Shown piece after piece: positions 45,386-52,624 of a DNA stretch of 64,000 nucleotides (within the stretch, counting starts at the first letter, position 1; every line of letters begins with the position of its first letter). The translations under genes were made by a program, and so were the position numbers. The notes under the pieces were generated by a model. It was not told where the DNA came from. It searched no databases and saw only the letters and a program-made list of their open reading frames with translations. This DNA comes from Intestinimonas butyriciproducens (GTDB lineage: Bacteria; Bacillota; Clostridia; Oscillospirales; Butyricicoccaceae): contig NZ_JACJKW010000007.1 in NCBI RefSeq assembly GCF_016901775.1, positions 62,001-126,000 on the forward strand, read 5' to 3'.

Positions 45386-45940
45386 ATGAAAGTACTTTTG
45401 GTCACTGCTTCTCTTTCCGCCGCCACTTCCCATACTCTGCTCCGTAAAGGCGCCGGTGTCTATCTGGGAAAAGAGCCGGTTACAGAGCCGCTGGCTTTCG
45501 GAGAATGGGGAAAGCCCTATTTTCCTGCTTTTCCTCAGCTCCATTTTTCCATCACCCACAGCGGCGACACCTGGATGTGCGCCTTTGGAGACAAGCCCTT
45601 GGGCCTGGATTATCAGATTGCCCGTCCCTGCCGCAAAGAGGCCCTTTCCCGGCGTTTTTTTCACCCCTTGGAGCAGGAATACCTGAAAGCCCATCCCGAT
45701 GCCTTCTTCCCCCTATGGAGCGCCAAAGAAAGCTATATCAAGTACACCGGCCGGGGATTGTCCCAGGGCCTGCCCACCTTTTCTCTGGTGGATGAAAGGG
45801 GAGCTTTCCCCCGCTTTCCCGGCCTGCACCTTTCCCTTCTCCCGGCGCCGCTGGGCCACGGCTTTTGCCTGTGTACCCCCAGGATGGTATCCCAGCTGAC
45901 CCGCCTGATTCTACCGCAAGCCGCTGGCGCAAAAAACTAA
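45386..45940 (+). CDS. 4'-phosphopantetheinyl transferase (Sfp type)
   Basis: The 184-residue protein shows the Sfp-type motifs LHFSITHSGD, then PLGLDYQ in place of the usual GIDIE, and LWSAKESYIKYTGRGL. It would transfer phosphopantetheine from CoA to a carrier-protein Ser. In GLDYQ the Asp is kept, but the second metal-ligand Glu has become Gln, while the KES Glu is kept, so activity may be reduced or the metal arrangement altered. It is not in a synthase cluster, so its target is probably a carrier protein elsewhere. ATG at 45386 has GGTGAT upstream. Confidence 0.85.
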   Translation: MKVLLVTASLSAATSHTLLRKGAGVYLGKEPVTEPLAFGEWGKPYFPAFPQLHFSITHSGDTWMCAFGDKPLGLDYQIARPCRKEALSRRFFHPLEQEYLKAHPDAFFPLWSAKESYIKYTGRGLSQGLPTFSLVDERGAFPRFPGLHLSLLPAPLGHGFCLCTPRMVSQLTRLILPQAAGAKN

Positions 45941-45942
45941 GG

Positions 45943-46452
45943 TCAGTTCTGCCCTTTCAGTTTTCCATAGAGCCAAAGGTCATGGGGTCTTCCCTCTTTC
46001 CAGGCTCCCATTTTTACCACGCCTTCCCGCCTGAAACCGTTCTTTTCCAGCACACGGCAGGAGGGGATATTTTCTTCCATCACCCGGGCGCTAAGCCGCA
46101 GCACATCCAGCCCCTCAAACACCAGCGGGCAGAACAGCGCCACCGCCTGGCTCATGATTCCCCGTCCCCACTGCTCTTTGTCCAGCACATAGCCCAGCAC
46201 GGCATCTTTCCGGTAGATATCCTCCTGGCCCTCGGCGGAGATATTCCCTACCACACGCCCATCCACCAGAATCTTGCGGAACAGTCCGGTCTTTCCTTCC
46301 TGCCGGGATACCATCTCCAGCCACCACCGGGCGTTTTCCAGGGTATAGGGCTTGGGCAGCCGGTCGCTGAGATACTGCCGGTCGGCTCTGTCCATCAGAA
46401 AGGCAAGCGCCCCTTCGTCCTCTATGCTCCACTTCTCCAATCGGATCTCCAT
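45943..46452 (-). CDS. GNAT N-acetyltransferase (RimJ/RimL-like)
   Basis: The 169-residue protein follows the RimJ/RimL pattern: IRLEKWSIEDEGALAFLM at the N terminus, VVGNISAEGQED, AVLGYVLDKEQWGRGIMSQA with the acetyl-CoA loop QWGRGI, and SCRVLEKNGFRREGVVKMGA. Substrates in this family include ribosomal proteins and small amines; none can be assigned. It converges on the PPTase gene with a 2-nt gap. Starts with GGGAGG upstream. Confidence 0.87.
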   Translation of the reverse strand: MEIRLEKWSIEDEGALAFLMDRADRQYLSDRLPKPYTLENARWWLEMVSRQEGKTGLFRKILVDGRVVGNISAEGQEDIYRKDAVLGYVLDKEQWGRGIMSQAVALFCPLVFEGLDVLRLSARVMEENIPSCRVLEKNGFRREGVVKMGAWKEGRPHDLWLYGKLKGQN

Positions 46453-46473
46453 GTCCTTCCCTCCCGTAAAGCC

Positions 46474-46497
46474 TAAGGCCCGGCATCTGCCGGGCCC
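46474..46497 (-). terminator. Terminator after the Gly/Arg-rich membrane protein gene
   Basis: AGGCCCGGC and GCCGGGCCC pair around ATCT. The T tract is short. Confidence 0.65.
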
Positions 46498-46506
46498 TAT
46501 GCTTGC

Positions 46507-47523
46507 TTATTTGTATTTGTTTTCCAGATCCTTCAGCTCCTTGTCCTCAAAGGTGCTGAGATCGGTCTCCAGGATCTTTTTGGTCTGTTCGGCCTCCCGG
46601 TTCTTTTGCTGCTTGGCCTTTTTCCACCAGCTATACAGCAGGGCCACCAGCAGAACCACGCCCAGAATGATGGCAGGCATCATCCAGGCCGGACGGGTCA
46701 CCGACATGATCCGGTCCCCCGCCTTCTGGAAAGCCTGGGCAAACATCTCATCCTCATCCAGATCGGAATAGTAGTAATAATCCACATAATCCATCAGGAT
46801 GTCCATGGCCTCGCTGTCCAGCACGGTTTTGGCCTGCTTGCCGCACACATACCACATATTGTAATTCCCGGAGGAATTGTACTCCTGGAACAAAAGCAGC
46901 ATATGTCCTTCATCGGTGAACAGCTGATCATAAAGGGCCTGACAGGCCGTTTCCATATCCGACGAGGTGGGAGAAGTGGTGCCATTGACCGTGTCGGTGA
47001 TGTACAGATAGGGCTGCACGCCGGTTTCCTGGTAAAAATCTTTCATGCCTTTTTCCAGGGTACTACCGCTGCGGATCCATCCCAGTTCATCGGTATAATA
47101 ACCGGTTTCGTTCACATAGGCCTTGTCCAGAGGCTCCCGCTTGACGGTGGAACGGGTAATATCCTCACTTCCCGAGGGGAGGAAGGAACCGCCGTGAAGC
47201 ACATTCCCCACGCCGGAGAAAAGGACGAAAAGCACCAGCACCAACAGAACGGGCCACAGCAAGGCGCCTCCCAGACAGCCGCAGCCTCCGGGGGAGGGCC
47301 TGGGGCCAGGTGCCGAGCGGCGCGGGCCCCAACTGCTCCGATAAGTGGGGCGCCAAGTGCCCATAGACGGCCGGGAAGGCCCCCGGGAAAAACCGCCGCC
47401 GAACAAACCGCCGGACCGGCCGCCGCGGCCGCCAAAGGAGCCGCCCCCCATCCGTCCGCCAGAGGAACGGCCTCCTCCGCCGCTTTGGCGGCCACCGCCG
47501 CCCCCTCTTCCGCCGCGGCCCAT
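46507..47523 (-). CDS. Gly/Arg-rich, TPM-like membrane protein paired with PspA
   Basis: The 338-residue protein begins with about 75 residues of RGG/SGG/GGR low complexity (strongly basic), a Pro/Gly hinge, and a helix (about 86-108). The central domain (about 115-270) resembles TPM-type phosphatase-fold modules, with GYYTDELGWI, TGVQPYLYITDTVNG, EGHMLLLFQEYN and MWYVCGKQAK. A second helix (about 280-300) and a charged tail with KKAKQQKNREAEQTKKILE follow. The ATG lies 1 nt after the pspA stop, so both are cotranscribed. The basic Gly/Arg tail would face the cytosol and could touch PspA, lipid or RNA, but this is inference. Confidence 0.75.
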   Translation of the reverse strand: MGRGGRGGGGGRQSGGGGRSSGGRMGGGSFGGRGGRSGGLFGGGFSRGPSRPSMGTWRPTYRSSWGPRRSAPGPRPSPGGCGCLGGALLWPVLLVLVLFVLFSGVGNVLHGGSFLPSGSEDITRSTVKREPLDKAYVNETGYYTDELGWIRSGSTLEKGMKDFYQETGVQPYLYITDTVNGTTSPTSSDMETACQALYDQLFTDEGHMLLLFQEYNSSGNYNMWYVCGKQAKTVLDSEAMDILMDYVDYYYYSDLDEDEMFAQAFQKAGDRIMSVTRPAWMMPAIILGVVLLVALLYSWWKKAKQQKNREAEQTKKILETDLSTFEDKELKDLENKYK

Positions 47524-47524
47524 C

Positions 47525-48202
47525 TTACAGCCCCAGCTCGGCCTTGAGTTTGGCCAGCTCGTCTTCCACCGCAGCGCTGCCGCCGGAAGAATACTTCTCC
47601 TCCAAAGCAGCCGCCGGATCGACGGGACGCTGGTTCAGCTCCGCCATAGCGTTGGCCTGATCCAGCATGGCCTGGGCCTTTTCCTCCATGCGGGCAAAGC
47701 CCTGGATGGCGCCGCCTGCGCCGTCAAAGGCCTCCTGGGCCCGGTTGACCTTCTCCTGGGTGCGGGCCACTGCCATGGTAGCCTTCACATTCTGGCGGCG
47801 GGCCTTCAGGGTGTTGATATCCTCTGTCAGTTTGTCATGCATCTGACGCATTTTCTCTGCGTTCTGCCGGGCCGCCTGATAGGTCTTTTCCAAAGCAACT
47901 CCTGCCTGCTCCAGCTCCTGCTTCTTTTGCAGAAAGACACGGGCATCCCCTTCGTTTCCGGCAGTCAGGGCTTTTTTGGCCAGATCGGTGTATTTCTCCA
48001 CATCTTTCCGGTTTTCTTCCCACAGACGCTGGCAGCGGTTTTCCTCTGCCATGACGGCAGCGGTCTCCTGCTTCACTTCGGCCAGATCTTCCATGGCCCG
48101 GCGCAGATATTCATCGATCATCTTTTCCGGATCTTCCGCTTTGTCCAAAAGCGCATTGATATTGGCCGAAATGATATCGGCAAAGCGAGACAAAATTCCC
48201 AT
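47525..48202 (-). CDS. pspA: PspA/IM30 family membrane-stress protein
   Basis: The 225-residue coiled-coil protein matches PspA/IM30/Vipp1: MGILSRFADIISANINALLDKAEDPEKMIDEYLR at residues 1-34, then long helices rich in Glu/Lys/Gln (EVKQETAAVMAEEN, ALTAGNEGDARVFLQKK). Members are ESCRT-III-like and assemble rings or rods on damaged membranes. The C-terminal 30 residues are acidic. A promoter is seen at 48263-48291. Its partner is the TPM-like protein 1 nt downstream; in other Firmicutes the partner would be LiaH-type regulators or PspC, so this pairing differs. Confidence 0.9.
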   Translation of the reverse strand: MGILSRFADIISANINALLDKAEDPEKMIDEYLRRAMEDLAEVKQETAAVMAEENRCQRLWEENRKDVEKYTDLAKKALTAGNEGDARVFLQKKQELEQAGVALEKTYQAARQNAEKMRQMHDKLTEDINTLKARRQNVKATMAVARTQEKVNRAQEAFDGAGGAIQGFARMEEKAQAMLDQANAMAELNQRPVDPAAALEEKYSSGGSAAVEDELAKLKAELGL

Positions 48203-48262
48203 GCTTCGTGTTCTCCTTTCCTTGTGAAAAAAGGTGTATCCTGTGGCTTCTGTTATGAAATC

Positions 48263-48291
48263 AGTATGCCATACCCCACTCCAAAAGTCAA
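48263..48291 (-). promoter_or_regulatory. Promoter of the pspA operon
   Basis: On the minus strand TTGACT (48291-48286), a 17-nt spacer and CATACT (48268-48263), about 60 nt before the pspA start. Confidence 0.65.
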
Positions 48292-48354
48292 TTCACACCC
48301 ACCAAAGCCAGGGTACCTTGGGAAATCAAACCCAATCCTGCACCTGAAAAAAAT

Positions 48355-48386
48355 AAAAAAGACACGGTCAAAAACCGTGTCTTTTA
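48355..48386 (-). terminator. Terminator of tRNA-Gly
   Basis: AAAAGACACGGT and ACCGTGTCTTTT pair around CAAAA, with A/T tracts on both sides. Confidence 0.9.
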
Positions 48387-48462
48387 TGGAGCGGATGACG
48401 AGGCTCGAACTCGCTACCTCCACCTTGGCAAGGTGGCGCTCTACCAGATGAGCTACATCCGC
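48387..48462 (-). tRNA. tRNA-Gly (anticodon GCC)
   Basis: The acceptor GCGGATG pairs with CATCCGC, the anticodon loop TTGCCAA lies in a CCACC/GGTGG stem, the T loop is TTCGAGC and CCA is encoded. Confidence 0.95.
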
Positions 48463-48550
48463 AAGTGCCTTATTATAATAGCAAACCCCAAGGGGTTTGT
48501 CAAGGGTTTTTCCCCGGCAGAAAAAATATTTTCTGCCGGGGAATGTTTTT

Positions 48551-49666
48551 TCACGAAAGATCGGCATAGACCTGTTCATTCCAGGTGTAGCCATTCTGTT
48601 TACATTCTTCGGTGCTCATCAGGCCATGGTCGCCGGTGGGATCATAATGATACCATACCCCTTCGCTCTGCACCAGCAGCCACACATAACTGATGCCGCC
48701 GTTCTGCCCGGCGATCAGAGTGGAAGGCACTCCCAGCTCGTCCAGCAGCAGCTTGGCTCCATGGGCCAGCCCCGATTGGGCCGCCGTTCTTTCCACCAAA
48801 GCCCCATAAGCCGTATAGGTGGAAGTGCGGCTTTGCCGTCCTCCGGTCTCGGTCACCACCCGCATGGCCTTGTCGTCATACCGCACATGGTCGCTCAGGT
48901 ACTGCTTGACGAAATCCAGGCGTTCGTAATCACTTTTTCCGTCAAATTCTGCACAGATCTCCCGGGCCCGCTCCTGGGCCTGCTGCCCCTGCTCCATCAA
49001 AGTCTCCCGGCTGTCGGTCCACTCCAGCTGCACCTCCACGATCCGCTTGGAACCTGTGGAAGGATATGTAGCAAGGCTGACGCTTTTCAGGCCGTAAGCG
49101 GTGTCGGCCGCACCATAAAAACACCGCAGAACCCGGTCATACAGATCCTCATCCTCATCCTCCAGGGCGCTCACCGAAAAATATGCCTCGGTGCCGAAAC
49201 CGGAAAGCAGCTCGGTGAGCCGCCGTTCAAAATCCTGTTGGCTGGGCGCTTCCCGCACAGCGGCGATCTCCTCCGGCGTGCGCTTATACTGGATGGTAAT
49301 GCTCAGTTCCTCATAAGTGAGCATTTTGGTCTGGTCAAAAACAATAGAGGACACGGCAAAACAACCCAGAGGATTTTCTGTGGTGATCTCCTGGGTGATA
49401 CGGCTCAGGTCTTCCTCCAACGAGCCTTCGTAATTGCCCACAGGCAGAGTACTCAGCTCCTGGCCCGCGCCGATCATGCTCAGAACCGCGCTTTGCAGGG
49501 CGTAGTAATTGCTCACCCCGCTGCTGAAACTGAAACGGGATTCGCTTTCCGCCAAAGAGGTATGGGCGGTTTCCTTATAATACTCCCCGCTGGCGGCGCT
49601 GCATCCGGCACACAAAACCGCCAGTATGCCGGCTCCTGCCAGAGCCAGGGCTCTTTTGCCGCTCAA
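48551..49666 (-). CDS. Lipoprotein with degenerate transglutaminase-like domain
   Basis: The 371-residue protein has a lipoprotein signal (AVLCAGC, Cys22), a helical N-terminal half and a C-terminal transglutaminase-fold domain (about 255-371). In active relatives the pattern is VCEGYA and HAW. Here it is TAAQSGLAHGAKLLLDELG and GGISYVWLLVQ, so the catalytic Cys reads Gln (Ser is next) and the His reads Tyr, while WYHYDPTGD keeps the Asp. It should therefore be inactive as a protease or transglutaminase and may act by binding. The start is TTG at 49666, with GGAGGA 9 nt away, overlapping the LUD stop by 4 nt. Confidence 0.8.
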   Translation of the reverse strand: MSGKRALALAGAGILAVLCAGCSAASGEYYKETAHTSLAESESRFSFSSGVSNYYALQSAVLSMIGAGQELSTLPVGNYEGSLEEDLSRITQEITTENPLGCFAVSSIVFDQTKMLTYEELSITIQYKRTPEEIAAVREAPSQQDFERRLTELLSGFGTEAYFSVSALEDEDEDLYDRVLRCFYGAADTAYGLKSVSLATYPSTGSKRIVEVQLEWTDSRETLMEQGQQAQERAREICAEFDGKSDYERLDFVKQYLSDHVRYDDKAMRVVTETGGRQSRTSTYTAYGALVERTAAQSGLAHGAKLLLDELGVPSTLIAGQNGGISYVWLLVQSEGVWYHYDPTGDHGLMSTEECKQNGYTWNEQVYADLS

Positions 49667-50259
49667 TAACCCAGTTCCTCCTGAATGATCCACAATTCCA
49701 CCTCCACAGCTCCCGGACGGTGCAGCGTGATGTCCATCACATTGCAGATGCGCTGGGGGCTTTGGCAGTTGTGGCACACCCCGTCCTTCACGCAGGGAGT
49801 CTCCAGCCCCAGGCGTCTGGCATTCCGGGGCGCCGCCACATTCCGGGCCCGGTTGATGGCCGAAGGCAGATCGGGGCACAGTTTGTTGACACCGCAGATG
49901 TAATAGACCTTCTCCGGTCCATAAGTCGCCATGGTCACCCGGTTGCCGGTGCCATCGATGTTGACAATCTCTCCGGTGCGGCTGAGGGCGTTGGCCGAAG
50001 TAAAAAAGACTTCACATTCCTTTTCCCTCTCCCGCCGGTTCTCTGCGGGAGTGACCCAATGCCAGAAGACCGGGTTATGCTGTTCCAGGGCTTCATAAAA
50101 CCCCAGCTGCTGCAAAGTCACCGAGCCGCCAAAGGCCACCTTTTTCCCCCGAACGGCCTGGACGATGGCCTGCCTGGCCTGCTCCCCGGTTTCAAAGTAC
50201 CGGGCTTTGATGCCGTGGCTCTCAAAATTCTTCAGCGTTTTTTCCATGGAAGCATCCAT
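49663..50259 (-). CDS. LUD-domain protein (DUF162, LutC-like)
   Basis: The 198-residue protein matches LUD-domain proteins of the LutB/LutC group, which serve lactate utilisation or related oxidation. It has KVAFGGSVTLQQLGFYEALE and VFFTSANALSRTGEIVNIDGTGNRVTMATYGP, the core of the domain. Four cysteines near the C terminus (CVKDGVCHNCQSPQRIC) may bind a metal, which LutC itself lacks. The ATG at 50259 is preferred for its AAGGGAG site. It sits in an operon with yitT upstream (22 nt) and the degenerate transglutaminase lipoprotein downstream. Confidence 0.85.
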   Translation of the reverse strand: MDASMEKTLKNFESHGIKARYFETGEQARQAIVQAVRGKKVAFGGSVTLQQLGFYEALEQHNPVFWHWVTPAENRREREKECEVFFTSANALSRTGEIVNIDGTGNRVTMATYGPEKVYYICGVNKLCPDLPSAINRARNVAAPRNARRLGLETPCVKDGVCHNCQSPQRICNVMDITLHRPGAVEVELWIIQEELGY

Positions 50260-50280
50260 GTCCTCCACTCCCTTCACAAA

Positions 50281-51156
50281 TCAAAATTCCTCGGCGAAAT
50301 GGTCTTTGAAGCCCTCGCCGTAAATATCGCTGGCGGAAGAGACGATCAGAAAAGCCTGGGGATCTTCCTCCTTGACGATCTCCTTCACTTTGGGAAACAG
50401 CTGCTTTTTGGCAGCGCAGAGGATCACCCGTTTTTTCTTTTCGGTATAAGCTCCCTGGCCATAAACATAGGTGACGCCGATCTCCAGTTCATCCATGATC
50501 CGCCGGGCGATGCGCTCCTCTTTTTCCGATACCACATAAACCATTTTGGCCGTATCGCTGCCATAGAGCACCACATCAAACACAATGGCGAACACCATAA
50601 TGGACAGGAGGGCATACAGGCCGGTGTTCACATTGTGAAACACCGCCATGGAACAAATGACCACCACCAGGTCGGTGCAGAAAAACAGCTTGCCCGTTTC
50701 GATATGTTTATACCGCAGTTTGAGCAGACGCACCAGAATATCGGTGCCGCCCGTTGTGGCTCCGGCCCGAAAGACCAGAGCGATGCCCACAGCCAGCACC
50801 ACAGCCCCGAAAAAGGCGCCCAACAGCAGATCTTCGGTGAGCGGGCCATAGGGAGTAAGCAGATTGACCACAAAAGAGGAAAAGAAAGTGACATAAATGG
50901 TGGACAGCAAAAACCGCAGCCCCAGTTTCCACACCCCGGCCAGCAGCAAGGGGATGTTGATGCACAGCATCAGCGTGCCGGTGGGAAGGCCGGTAAGGCG
51001 GTTGAGAATGACACTGATTCCCACCACGCCGCCGGGAGCCAGCTCATTGGGGTCCAAAAACAAGGCCACAGCCGCAGCATAAATCACCGATCCGATGGTG
51101 AACAGGATATACTGCCACAACAGTTTTTTCCACTCAACTCCAGTTTTCTTCTCCAC
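50281..51156 (-). CDS. YitT family membrane protein
   Basis: The 291-residue membrane protein has six or so helices and the N-terminal YitT_membrane region (LFLDPNELAPGGVVGISVIL, PTGTLMLCINIPLLLAGVW, GATTGGTDILVRLL) and a C-terminal DUF2179 domain (VVSEKEERIARRIMDELEIG, TYVYGQGAYTEKKKRVILCA). Its role is unknown; the DUF2179 domain may bind a small molecule. The start is GTG at 51156, with GGTGG upstream. It heads the operon with LUD and the lipoprotein. Confidence 0.88.
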   Translation of the reverse strand: MEKKTGVEWKKLLWQYILFTIGSVIYAAAVALFLDPNELAPGGVVGISVILNRLTGLPTGTLMLCINIPLLLAGVWKLGLRFLLSTIYVTFFSSFVVNLLTPYGPLTEDLLLGAFFGAVVLAVGIALVFRAGATTGGTDILVRLLKLRYKHIETGKLFFCTDLVVVICSMAVFHNVNTGLYALLSIMVFAIVFDVVLYGSDTAKMVYVVSEKEERIARRIMDELEIGVTYVYGQGAYTEKKKRVILCAAKKQLFPKVKEIVKEEDPQAFLIVSSASDIYGEGFKDHFAEEF

Positions 51157-51329
51157 TGGGACCACCTTCCCTTCCTGCTGATTCCTTCTGTTTCTATGAT
51201 ACCCGTCCTTTTGTGGTTTTGTCAAGGGAATGTCCCCGCTTTTCCCTGTTTTCCGCCGTAATTCCCCTGTTTTCCTCATTATATCCCTTTTTCGTTCTTT
51301 TTCTTTTGATTCCGTCTGTTTTCTTTTAT

Positions 51330-51767
51330 TTACTCCAGAATCAGTTCCATCTGGATTTCTCCATCCAGGGTGTTGCCTGTTTCCCCAAATCCCAGGCTGT
51401 GATACAGGGCCCGGGCCTTCTCATTCCCCGGCACATAGTAAAGCTGCGCCCGGCAAAACAGCGCCGCCCGGCGTATCTTTTCCAGGGCCAGCTCCATGGC
51501 CGCCCGGCCATAGCCCTTCCCCTGGTGCCGGTAATCGATCATAAACCGCCAGATCTCCGCCGTCTTTTCCTCCGGTCGCCAATCGAACATCATGAAACCC
51601 ACCGGCTCCTCTCCTTCGTACAGGGTATAGGGGCGGGCGGTCTTCCTGAACACCCAGGCCTGGGCCAAAGACCGGACATTCTGAGCCACAAACTCCTCTT
51701 GTCCTTTCCCTGTGGAAAGGTCCAGAATCTGCTGATAGTTCTGCTCGGTAATGGCTCTCAGTTCCAT
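51330..51767 (-). CDS. GNAT N-acetyltransferase (diamine/polyamine-like)
   Basis: The 145-residue enzyme resembles the spermine/spermidine-type GNATs of Firmicutes (BltD/PaiA-like): PVGFMMFDWRPEEKTAEIW, then FMIDYRHQGKGYGRAAM with the acetyl-CoA loop HQGKGYG, and PGNEKARALYHSLGFGETG. Polyamine acetylation is plausible, not proven. It has its own promoter and a GGAGGG site. It is divergent from the XRE cluster. Confidence 0.87.
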   Translation of the reverse strand: MELRAITEQNYQQILDLSTGKGQEEFVAQNVRSLAQAWVFRKTARPYTLYEGEEPVGFMMFDWRPEEKTAEIWRFMIDYRHQGKGYGRAAMELALEKIRRAALFCRAQLYYVPGNEKARALYHSLGFGETGNTLDGEIQMELILE

Positions 51768-51804
51768 AATATCCCTCCATAATTTACAATATTTTACTGA
51801 TCTT

Positions 51805-51834
51805 ATTATACCATACCGCCCCTCTTTCTGACAA
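51805..51834 (-). promoter_or_regulatory. Promoter of the GNAT gene
   Basis: On the minus strand TTGTCA (51834-51829), an 18-nt spacer and TATAAT (51810-51805). Confidence 0.65.
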
Positions 51835-51871
51835 CCCCGTAGGAGCATTGCTGCATCGTCGCAGCCAAAAG

Positions 51872-51889
51872 CATGAAGTTTCCTTCACT
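51872..51889 (+). promoter_or_regulatory. XRE operator-like site O1
   Basis: CATGAAGTTTCCTTCACT, a near-palindrome sharing the left half CATGAAGTT and much of the right half with site O2. It lies upstream of the -35. Confidence 0.6.
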
Positions 51890-51894
51890 TTTTC

Positions 51895-51923
51895 TTGACA
51901 GCCCGATTCTTTCCTGCTAACAT
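51895..51923 (+). promoter_or_regulatory. Promoter of the XRE-membrane operon
   Basis: TTGACA, an exact 17-nt spacer and TAACAT. The -10 overlaps the O2 operator at its left end, so repression would be direct. Confidence 0.75.
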
Positions 51924-51938
51924 GAAGTTAACTTCATG
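51921..51938 (+). promoter_or_regulatory. XRE operator O2 (perfect palindrome)
   Basis: CATGAAGTTAACTTCATG is an 18-nt perfect palindrome overlapping the -10 element. Confidence 0.75.
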
Positions 51939-51954
51939 AGAAGTTTGCTTCATG
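51937..51954 (+). promoter_or_regulatory. XRE operator-like site O3
   Basis: TGAGAAGTTTGCTTCATG matches O2 in 13 of 18 positions, with the right half CTTCATG exact. It lies between O2 and the gene. Confidence 0.6.
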
Positions 51955-51970
51955 TTGTTGGGAGGAACCC

Positions 51971-52204
51971 ATGAAAACAAAAGTAAAAGAATTGCGTACA
52001 GCGGCCAGGATGACGCAGCAGCAGCTGGCCGATCTGGTTCATGTTTCATCAAGAACGATCATTTCCATTGAAAAAGAGCAATACAGCCCTTCTCTCATGC
52101 TGGCCTACCGGATTGCACAGGTGTTTGATGTCACGGTGGAGGAGCTGTGCTGCCTGCAAGAGAATAAGGAACAGGAGGATCGGGAATATGAAAATTTACC
52201 ATAA
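51971..52204 (+). CDS. XRE-family repressor
   Basis: The 77-residue protein is a single Cro/CI-type helix-turn-helix (VKELRTAARMTQQQLADLVH, then SSRTIISIEKEQYSPSLMLA) with a short acidic tail. It is typical of small XRE repressors of the YgzD/DUF-partner type in Firmicutes, which control neighbouring small membrane proteins. Three operator-like sites straddle its promoter, which fits autorepression. ATG at 51971 follows GGGAGG. The next gene overlaps it by 17 nt. Confidence 0.92.
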   Translation: MKTKVKELRTAARMTQQQLADLVHVSSRTIISIEKEQYSPSLMLAYRIAQVFDVTVEELCCLQENKEQEDREYENLP

Positions 52205-52607
52205 AAAGAATTTTGTAGAGGGCCTGTTCATGCTGGTGCTGGGCCTACTGAACTTGTCCACAGGCATCAGCCAAAGCAGCATAACCGTCAAGGATGGTAT
52301 TGTGTGCGCTGCGCTCTTCTTGTTTGGCGGGACTCTGCTCCTGCGAAGCCTATCCCCAAGTGCCAGCCGCCAGGATAAAATCGAGGCCATGGACGAACGA
52401 AATCAACTGATCAGACTGAAATCGGAAAGCCGGGCATTTGTCATTAGCCGATCGGTTCTCTTTGTGCTGATACTGGGCTGTGTGGCCGCCTATATCGCCA
52501 CAAAAAACCTGGGCATCATCGGCATTATGGTAGGCCTTTCCCTGGCCTGGGGGCTTTCCTTCCTCACTGAGATTTTCACATACATTTATTATGAATCCAA
52601 GAATTGA
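52188..52607 (+). CDS. Small membrane protein with DER motif (XRE operon, gene 2)
   Basis: The 139-residue protein has four predicted helices (about 12-30, 37-52, 84-102 and 109-130). Between helices 2 and 3 lies a cytosolic loop with AMDERNQLIRLKSESRAF. The next gene shares this DER motif and the same layout. It overlaps the XRE gene by 17 nt, so translation is coupled; GGAGG is 10 nt away. Function unknown, perhaps regulated by the XRE protein in response to membrane state. Confidence 0.8.
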   Translation: MKIYHKKNFVEGLFMLVLGLLNLSTGISQSSITVKDGIVCAALFLFGGTLLLRSLSPSASRQDKIEAMDERNQLIRLKSESRAFVISRSVLFVLILGCVAAYIATKNLGIIGIMVGLSLAWGLSFLTEIFTYIYYESKN

Positions 52608-52624
52608 AAAGGGAGAAACAGACC

